Source: Maratus speciosus
Lineage: Eukaryota; Arthropoda; Arachnida; Araneae; Salticidae
DNA length: 64,000 bases
Reading direction: 5' to 3'
Assembly (NCBI GenBank): GCA_963932465.1
Contig: OZ010796.1
Coordinates: forward strand, 73,721,974-73,785,973
Notes under the pieces: generated by a model
The model's database searches: none
The model's input: only the letters and a program-made list of their open reading frames with translations
What the model was told of the DNA's origin: nothing
Translations under genes and position numbers: made by a program
Part shown: positions 57,072 to 64,000 of the stretch, piece after piece
How the letters are laid out: the number at the start of each line of letters is the position of its first letter
Numbering within the stretch: position 1 is the first letter of the stretch

Positions 57072-57095
57072 CAGTTTGAATATAAAAACAACTGG
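57072..57095 (+). CDS. Candidate 24-nt (or 21-nt) in-frame microexon
   Basis: A pyrimidine-rich tract ends TTATAG, followed by 24 nt and a strong donor GTAAGTAT. The 24 nt read QFEYKNNW without a stop. They lie between exons g and h, both phase 0 at this junction, so inclusion keeps frame. The acceptor is TAGCAG, a tandem NAGNAG, so 21 nt is also possible and also in frame. It would insert 7-8 residues into the short cytoplasmic loop after helix 8. Direct joining of g to h already fits the family, so this would be an optional exon. A chance match is quite possible in 60 kb of AT-rich intron. Confidence 0.25.
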
Positions 57096-57479
57096 GTAAG
57101 TATAATCGCAGATCGCACAGAGGGTTTCATTTGATATTCCTTTAAAAACACTTTATCCTTAAATTAATAAATCCAAAATGTTAATTTATAATTATTAAAT
57201 CCTTACATAGATGGTGCACCAATAGTTCCAATTTTCATGGGGCAGGGAACGCACTCTTTTAAACAAACCACCTTCCAATTGAAGTCATCAAAAACCAAGT
57301 TGAATAAGCCAGACCCCGTTGTGTTGTTTGACAAACAGCAGTCTCATGTCCCCTCCTTCCCCCCTTTTTCAAAATTTTTCAGACCAGTACCTAAGAATGG
57401 AAACGAAATAATTTTTTCTCTTCAGAAATTACGATAAAAAAATAGTATGCAGTACTCATAAATTTACTTTAATGCTATA

Positions 57480-57802
57480 TAGGGTGATTAGTAAGTTAAT
57501 TATAACGTTTGGAATCTGTTGCATTGATGTCCGAAAGGTAGTTTCTGAGTTATGGAAGCTGGACCCATAAGGCGCCATAGAGGGGCGAAGCCCGCTAGTG
57601 TCTATCATAATTATATCTGCCATGTAGACTAATTGCGATATTTAATCAAAATAGTCCCCCCCCCCTCCTCATCCCCGGAAATATAACAAATACAAAATGT
57701 GTCTTTATAAACCTATCGTCAAATAGGTTTTTATTTCTTTTTCCCTAAAAAAAAAACATGATTTATATACCCGTAACGTAAATAGCGGACGAAGCCCGCT
57801 AG
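57480..57802 (+). mobile_element. Two Helitron-like 3' ends
   Basis: GGGGCGAAGCCCGCTAGT (ending 57598) and GCGGACGAAGCCCGCTAGTT (CTAG at 57799-57802) each have a short GC hairpin followed by CTAG, the CTRR end of Helitrons, next to T. The first follows AGGGTGATTAGTAAGTTAAT and GGCGCCATAGAG. No rep/helicase coding sequence; 5' ends were not identified. Confidence 0.45.
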
Positions 57803-58103
57803 TTCCAATCATAATATATATTTTTAATAATTTTATATAATCTATAATAAAAATCAGACTTAAAATAGTCTAGTTCCATGAGTACTTGTAGTGTCAGTTA
57901 CATGCTACGATTTTTGGATACCAGTATTTTAGAACGGGAAAATGTGACTTATTTTATCGGAGATATCTCATTAATTGAATAAGGTGAAGCAAACTTTTTG
58001 AAAAAAAAGGTGGCCAACAAGCATGGCAGTTATCAGCTATGTGACTTTGTGCTAAAGTCCATTAATTTGATCTGTTTTAAAAAGATTACGGAAGATTGAA
58101 TTA

Positions 58104-58592
58104 TAGTAGAACCTGGATTAACCGAGCTTCAATTAATCGAGGTTTCTGTTAACCGAGCCGATAACAAAGTCTGATTTTTTTTCCCTTTTGAATGAGCCTT
58201 AAAAATAACCACACTCTTTAGCTCACTGTCTGTGCTATACAGGCCCTTCTGCCCCCAAAAGCATTCAACTCCAAAGAAACATTGGACCCTGAGAAGTCAA
58301 TAGCGAACAATGCTTTGTTTCCAGTGGCTGTGTGAACTTTCGTAAATTTTTCAATTTGCATTTTAAAATTTACTACTGGTAGTTGATTTTCTTTTTAAAT
58401 TTGTTAAGCTGTGAGACAGAACTTTACATATATTTATTTTTATTATTTAAAAAACGTTCTATATATTTTTTTTTAAAGAGATGTTAAATTCGCAAGCACG
58501 GCGAGTTTTTACACACAGTTTCTATTAACCGAGATTTCCGATTCCGATTTACTAACAGTCCCAATTAGCTCGGATAATCGATGCTGCTCTGT
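58104..58592. mobile_element. Tigger-like MITE, ~490 bp
   Basis: The left end TAGTAGAACCTGGATTAACC then GAGC, and further AATTAATCGAGG and GTTAACCGAGCC. The right side has ATTAACCGAGATTTCCG and TCGGATAATCGATGCTGCTC then TGTA, the inverted version. AACC-x-GGATTAACCGAG is the typical Tigger end. No transposase. Confidence 0.6.
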
Positions 58593-58904
58593 ATAATTAA
58601 AAAATCAATGGCGATCTTACTGTAAACGGGTTTCCCTTTTACTGAGGGATTTCAAAACCGAATCAGCTGATGTTAGTTGCTGTTTCCGTGCTTGATTAAA
58701 TAAGATTAGTTAACATTTGAAAATTACCAAATATAAAAGGAACTAAGTCAACAGAGTCTTTGCTTTATGGTATTTTTTAACAACGCTATAAGAAAATGAT
58801 TTTAAATAAGAGATTTTAAATGTAACGTTTTAAATCTGACATAATTTTCACCAAACTTTCCTTTCTCTTTGTAACATTCAACTGAAAATATTTTTATTAT
58901 TAGA

Positions 58905-59470
58905 AAGATAATATTATTATTTGCGCTACCTTAAAATTGGCAACTATAGTTAAAAATATCATCTCGAAATTTGAAATAAATCTCTCATATAAATATATTT
59001 TTTTAATTTAAACTGTTTTGCAATATGTTTTGCAAACTGTTTTGGCCACTTTGGCCAATATGACGTAATTTCCTCCATTTACGACTTTTAACACATATCA
59101 ATGAATTTATTATTTAAAAATTTTCTTTTTCTTTTAATATTCACGTGTAAATATAATTTTTATGACGTAATTTTCAATGTTTTCCTGCTTTTAATGCGTA
59201 ATCATTTAATTCTAATTTGAAAATAATTGATTATTTTATAATTTTCTTTCATTTTAAGTAAGCATGTGCAAAAACAATTTTTATGACGTAATGTTTAATA
59301 TTTTCCTGCTTTTAACACGTTATCATTTAATTCTAATTTAAAAGGATTTTTTTCTGTTTATAATAGTCACGTGTGAATAAATTTTTAATTTAAAGGATAT
59401 ATTATTCTTTGCGCTGTTTTAAAAATTGGCAACAATTTAAAATAACCTTTTCTAAAATATGTAAAAAATA
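58905..59470 (+). repeat. Three-unit ~122-bp tandem repeat
   Basis: TTTTTATGACGTAAT-TT-(A/C)AT-TTTTCCTGCTTTTAA then CACGT-ATCATTTAATTCTAAT recurs at about 59060, 59158 and 59278. The flanks GCGCTACCTTAAAATTGGCA (58923) and GCGCTGTTTTAAAAATTGGC (59410) are also alike. The open frames 59385-59993 downstream match nothing. Confidence 0.6.
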
Positions 59471-60465
59471 TCTCTGGAAATTCTGAAAATTTAAATTTAA
59501 AATTGAAATAAACCGTCAAAAAATTAGGCAAGTTAAAAATAATAAATGCACTCTGCAAACTTCGAGTTTCTATTGAATGACTAAATTGAATGAAAATAAT
59601 TAAATTCCCATGTATAGTTTTTTTCCTATAAGACTTTTTTAATGAGACAATTTTATCCAGATTTAACATTAAATATCTCTTAAAATAATTCTTCGATTTA
59701 AAAACTGTCTACTTCAACGTTTTTATCAGACATTTCTCTATAATGCTACCCATTTTAATATTTTTGTATGCAGTAATTTTCTTAATATTTGCGAGATAGA
59801 CCTCCAGCCACAAAGATTCTTTCAAAGCGGCAATGAGAGCGTTAGTTTTTTTTTTTTTTTTTTTTCCGAATAAGAGACAAAAACTAGTACGCAATTGCGT
59901 CAAAAGATGGCGACACCAGAATTCTGATATGGTTATTATGTAAACTGTAAATATTGCAAAGTTAAATAAAAACAATTGTCTCGGGGTTATCAAACTTCAT
60001 TGTTATTTATAAATAAAACATTTCAACTAAATTATTTATTATAAAAGAATTATTACATCACAATAGTTTTTATGCAAGGAAAATAATAATTATATTAATA
60101 ATATTATTATGGATGTCAGTGATTATATATTGATTGACCGTCATAATAATAAAAAATGATATTATAAAAAGAAGAGCTGAAATGAATTATTTTTTTACGT
60201 TTCTGATCGTGTAATTTATAGTCAAATAATAATTATTAATGTATATTTTTTGTAAAGTGATTGAAATTAAATATATTTATAAAATTTATGGTAATACTTT
60301 TATTGTTGAAAAATTGCCAAGAAATAATCATCATCAAATTATATAATTGTAATCATTATAATTGTAATTTTATTTAACTTAATAACAATTAAAAAATTAC
60401 AAAGGAACTGAGAATAATGGCCAACTAACAGACTTTAAAAGAAAAAAAAACATTCACATGTGAAA
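59471..60465. other. Intron, no gene
   Basis: Very AT-rich, with a T run near 59847-59865. Nothing is recognised. Confidence 0.45.
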
Positions 60466-60467
60466 AC

Positions 60468-60544
60468 AAGTACCAGCGAGTATCGAACTGCCTATCATAA
60501 GATTAGTAGACGATGGCCCTTATCCACTCAGCCAGTGGGAGGAC
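60468..60544 (-). tRNA. tRNA-Ser-like pseudogene or SINE head
   Basis: On the minus strand GTCCTCCCACTGGCTGAGTG then GATAAGGGCC contains an A-box (TGGCTGAGTGGATAAGG). CTACTAAT fits a serine-type anticodon loop (ACT). GCAGTTCGATACTCG is a B-box/T-arm. The acceptor and anticodon stems do not pair well, so it is a relic or the polymerase III promoter of a SINE rather than a working tRNA. Confidence 0.45.
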
Positions 60545-61329
60545 AAATTTTTCTCCCCAAAAGTGATTAAAAAGAAAGCATGTGTATGAATACAGTGTCA
60601 TGCATTTTCGGTGAAATTTCCATAGAATGGCGAAGAAATATAGTCCGATTTTTCATGCGCATTATAAAACGAACAAGAGTCTTGCTGGAAACAAGTAAAT
60701 TGTTATTTGGTTCATCTGAAACATATTTATTTGATTTTTAAAAAATCGCCAGTGTCATTTTCGAGAGAAAAAAAATCGAATTATTTAACGAACGAGAGTT
60801 TTCCCAAAAAAAAAGAAAAGTGTTATTCACCCCGTCTTAATCACATTTATATTATGTATCAATTTAAAGAAAATCGTTAGTACCGTTTTCGAGATTTTCA
60901 AATTAGGAACTTCTTACATACCGTACCAACGCTTTCGCTTTAAAAATGGCTATTTAGATCTCAAAATATACTGCACGTAGAAATGTAAAAATTTCAGTAT
61001 ACGATTAGACTGCAGATGTAAGACTGTTCTAGAAAAATCAGAACAATAGGACCTATATCTGTTGAGTTATTAAAAGGCGGCTTTTCGCATTTTCTTTGAT
61101 GTCGAGTTAGCCGTATATATGAGTTCCGCCATCTACGAGTTCTACAATACGAATTTTAGGCTTAAGGCTGCGTCACTCGGAATACTACCGTCTTCCATGA
61201 TTAAATATGTCTTTTGGTTCAATAATAATAATAATAATCTAATACAGATCAATAAGAAAAACGGAATAAAAATTTTTTAAATTATAAAATGTGATCTTTA
61301 CTAATGAATTGTATTTTATTTTTTTTTAG
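60545..61329. other. Intron before exon h
   Basis: No gene. Less AT-rich between 60940 and 61200. A short AAT repeat lies at 61222-61236. Confidence 0.45.
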
Positions 61330-61421
61330 TGCAATAGCAAGCTTTTGAGCTTAATAGGCTGTTTTCTCAATGTGGCGTCACTTCTTCTCATCGGACCTGC
61401 TCCATTCTTCAACATGAAGCC
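61330..61421 (+). CDS. SLC18B1-like: SLC18B1-like exon h: helix 9
   Basis: This exon is 92 nt, starts in phase 0 and ends with two bases of a codon before GTAAGT. The acceptor follows a T-run ending TTTTAG. It encodes CNSKLLSLIGCFLNVASLLL then IGPAPFFNMKP. The G-x-x-L-x-x-x-x-x-LIGPAPF pattern is helix 9 of the family. Joined directly to exon g it gives DKKCNSKLL, an ungapped fit to the usual loop length. The rest of the gene lies beyond the window. Confidence 0.9.
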
Positions 61422-61639
61422 GTAAGTTTGGAATTTTATAACCGATTTCCAACGAAGGAGGTTATACAATTCGTTAATATATTTCACTTTCCGAACACAT
61501 AAGGTAAATGCACCTATAGTGGGCTACTCATTTTTAACGTTTACAAGCCATGTTACAATGCACTTCTTGAAAACGACTGAAAGAGATCTGATTGACTAAC
61601 ACCCTTAAATGTTAACTTTCCATAAACTGTTTGGAATAT

Positions 61640-61870
61640 TTTTAACACTTTCCAACAAAGTTGAAAAGTGTTTATGCATTCGGTTTGTCTGTCCGTCTCT
61701 CCACGCTCTTACTCCCGTAAATGTACTCGGATTTTCATGAAATCGATAAAGGTTATTGAGGGTCACCAAAGCATGTTTGGTATTGTATAGGAAGTATGTA
61801 GGATTAATAGTTCAATGACAGGGGCACTCAAAAGGATTCCATTACATTATGGTATAGGGGGAGGGGATCG
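61640..61870 (-). repeat. Reverse copy of the 10.2-11.3-kb array tail
   Basis: AACACTTTCCAACAAAGTTG then AAAAGTGTTTATGCATTCGG and TTTGTCTGTCCGTCTCTCC are the reverse of the block at 11270-11345. GGGGCACTCAAAAGGATTCC is the reverse of a unit core. Confidence 0.65.
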
Positions 61871-61943
61871 TTTACAGAGTATTTTGATGACATGACGCTA
61901 TTTTAAATGTATTGAAACTGATATAAATCACTGAATTTCACTA

Positions 61944-62940
61944 ACAAGGGAACCACTTTTGGTGTTGCTCGAGACCTGGTGCGTTTTTTAGCCCTATACA
62001 TAAAAGTTAGAGAACCGATAAAATTTCTCTGTTAAAAATATATTTTATATACTTTTTTATACTTTTAATTTTTTATTATTACATTTTTATTTGTTTATTT
62101 CACGCCAAAAGGGAGTTAAGTCGCCAAATATGGCGCTAAAATTTTCCCGACATCTTTATCCAAAGAGTAAATATACAGTTCATATTACTAGTATACAGAT
62201 TGTGATTATTATTATTTTTTTTTTTTTTTTTAATAATTGATAGCATAAGAAACAAATATTAGGTTTTTATTTCTTTTTCTATGCACACGATAAATATATA
62301 AGTAATAAATATAATTCTATAAAAGCTTCGAAGATCATTGAAAACTATTTTTTAGTGAAATAGAAAATAAGCAAACAATTTTCTTTTGAAATCGAATGGA
62401 ATAAAGTTTAGAATGTTTAAAATGAAATGTTGCTGTATTAAATGGTCCTTTGGTAAAAGTAATCATAAAGTAAATTAATATTTTTACACAATTTAGAAAA
62501 ATTACTGTTGCTAAATATATCGGACATTGCAATTTCTAACCATTACAAATTCAGCTATGACATTTGGCTAGGGTTGCCGTAAAGCTCTACTTTTGAAAAT
62601 AAACGCCAACTGTTTCCCCGCCAAAAATATGAATATAATGTTGCAATTTTTCAAAATCAAATTCGTGAGTTTTTGAAGGAATTTTCGAACTTTTTAAAAT
62701 ATTTTATACTTATTATTACTAATTTTTATTTTTAAATGCTTTTCTTTAAAAAAATTCAATATTAATAGTCCGATAAGTGGTCTCGAAAATTGCATTTTCC
62801 GAAAGTTATGCTGCTGTAAAATCAAGAAATATTATTTTAACAGAAAAATTTTATCGATTCTCAAACGTCATAATACAGGGCTTTAAAATGCACCAGGTCT
62901 CAATGCTAGGTGCGAGCAACACCAAAAGTGGTTCCCTTGT
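61944..62940. mobile_element. Long-TIR element, ~1.0 kb
   Basis: The left end ACAAGGGAACCACTTTTGGT then GTTGCTCGAGACCTGGTGCG, and the right end reversed ACAAGGGAACCACTTTTGGT then GTTGCTCGCACCTAGCATTG-AGACCTGGTGC, match with a ~14-bp difference; pairing continues through GGCT and ATAAAATTT(C/T)TCTGTTAA. No open frame of note (62335-62532 is chance). Confidence 0.75.
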
Positions 62941-63803
62941 AAGATCCCGTTAGAACAGGACATTCGTGGCGTTTTTTATTCATTTACAGAGACACACAAA
63001 AGAAATCGGTTACAGTACTGTCTTTGAGTCATAAATGCTGGAGTGTACGGTTTAAAATTCGGTATCCGCTTTTAAATTTAATTAATTTATTGTATGTTAC
63101 TCGTCATATATAAATTCTATATCTCCTACATAGGGCTGCACAAAAGTATTCACGTACCATTCTCCTTATTAGAGGAAATGGCTGAAGGGAAATTTTCAAC
63201 TAAAGCATATGTATAATAAGTGAACTCAATTTTGGCATGCATGTAGTTAATAGATACAAATCTATATGTCATATACAGGGCTCCTGAAAAATTCGGTTAA
63301 CTTTCCGATTGTAGATGGGAACAGCTGAAATTGGGTTTTGAAAAGTGTTATGCGTTTCCATATTGTTGAATGAGACGTCATATTTTAATTTTTTAAATAG
63401 TGCAGTTTTGTTACATTATTCTGAATGTGTTGGAAAGTGTTATATAATCTATGCTTGACGCATGATTTTTTTTCTTGTTTTTCTGTTCTGCTGGGACATT
63501 TGTTTAATTTCTTGAGTGTCTTCAAAAAGCCTGAGTGTCTTCAAATTTTTGGCAAATCCTTAGACATTTATTAAGAAATAAGTTTTTATTTCAAACATTG
63601 TTTCTTTAATATTATGTTATATTTAAAATTAAACTACTGTTGATATACTTTATTACATTATAAATAATGTGTTGGATAAGCCGAAAACTTAAAGATTCAT
63701 GCATCAGAAATTGACTAGGTCCACTACTGGAGCATAAAGGAAGGTAACATTTTTTCCGAAGAATATATTTTGAAACTTTGAATGTTTATTCTGAATTCTG
63801 ATG
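62941..63803. other. Distal intron, no gene
   Basis: ATACAGGGCTCCTGAAAAAT at 63276 looks like one end of another CAGGG-type element without a partner. 62985-63010 resembles a unit of the 10-11-kb array. Confidence 0.4.
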
Positions 63804-63806
63804 CAC

Positions 63807-63848
<42 letters not shown>

Positions 63849-64000
63849 GTAATTCTACAGATGTAAAGTTGCAGAAATCTGTATGCTTACTAAAATTTTA
63901 TCTGTACGCTGTACAAGAGAGGTGTCAATCTACAAAACTAGTTTCTGTAAAGCTACAGAAATCTGTAGCGTTACAAAAGAACCTACTCAAATTACAGTAA
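63804..64000. mobile_element. CACTGT/poly-A element, partial at window edge
   Basis: GCACTGTAAAAA runs into about 37 A, then CTGTAATTCTACAGATGTAA and AAGCTACAGAAATCTGTAGC. It resembles 23780-24020 and probably continues past the window. Confidence 0.5.

Larger units (their letters stand above)
11746..61421 (+). other. SLC18B1-like: SLC18B1-like MFS transporter gene, partial (8 internal exons)
   Basis: Eight exons with AG/GT borders join in frame into about 269 residues (806 nt). By family knowledge, SLC18B1-type MFS proteins are 12-helix membrane transporters related to vesicular amine transporters, and vertebrate SLC18B1 is reported to load polyamines into vesicles. Seen here: helix 2 (exon at 11746), helix 3 (31118), helix 4 (33996), helix 5 with the antiporter-type motif GLITGPTLGGALYD (34236), helix 6 (52019), helix 7 (52986), helix 8 with the motif-A-like loop GWLCDKK (55572) and helix 9 (61330). 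The order matches the family throughout. The N-terminus with helix 1 and helices 10-12 lie outside the window; I could not find an upstream exon in 1-11745. Introns are 19276, 2804, 92, 17714, 879, 2446 and 5659 bp. Substrate and exact orthology cannot be read from the sequence, since arthropods carry several paralogues. Confidence 0.87.

Overview
This window is eukaryotic nuclear DNA. It is very AT-rich, has no long open reading frame and no operon structure, and is dominated by transposon remnants, palindromes and tandem repeats. The only recognisable host gene is split into eight short exons on the + strand. Joined, they give about 269 residues from the middle of a major facilitator superfamily (MFS) transporter of the SLC18B1 type (vesicular amine/polyamine transporter-like). 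Intron size, transposon types (Tc1/mariner, Tigger, TTAA-type piggyBac-like elements, Helitron-like ends) and the style of the protein suggest an arthropod, perhaps an arachnid. That placement is inference, not proof.

The exons are 11746-11841, 31118-31191, 33996-34143, 34236-34304, 52019-52106, 52986-53125, 55572-55670 and 61330-61421. All splice sites are AG/GT and every junction keeps frame. The gene starts before 11746 and continues past 61421, so the first transmembrane segment and the last ones are missing. Introns range from 92 bp to about 19.3 kb, and the long ones are full of mobile DNA.

Layout: 1-11.7 kb holds a decayed Tigger/pogo element, a dispersed repeat family (R1), a TTAA element, a 2.26-kb long-TIR element and a degenerate tandem array. 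11.7-31.1 kb (one intron) holds two copies of another repeat (R2), one of them interrupted at three points by TTAA elements that the other copy lacks. It also holds a second R1 copy with its own TTAA insertion, a ~143-bp satellite, several palindromes and the first of three related ~1.1-kb TIR elements. 34.3-52 kb (one intron) holds a long-TIR element, the other two ~1.1-kb elements, a Tc1-like transposon with intact 27-bp TIRs and a broken transposase, a third R1 copy, and a large palindrome carrying a transposase tail. 52-64 kb holds four exons, palindromic elements, a deleted mariner with a foldback element inserted in it, a ~120-bp tandem array, a candidate 24-nt microexon, Helitron-like ends and a tRNA-Ser-like pseudogene.

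No intact transposase, RNA gene array, CRISPR or new multi-gene system is visible. The strongest observations are the insertion histories that can be read directly by comparing repeat copies, and the candidate microexon in the transporter gene.
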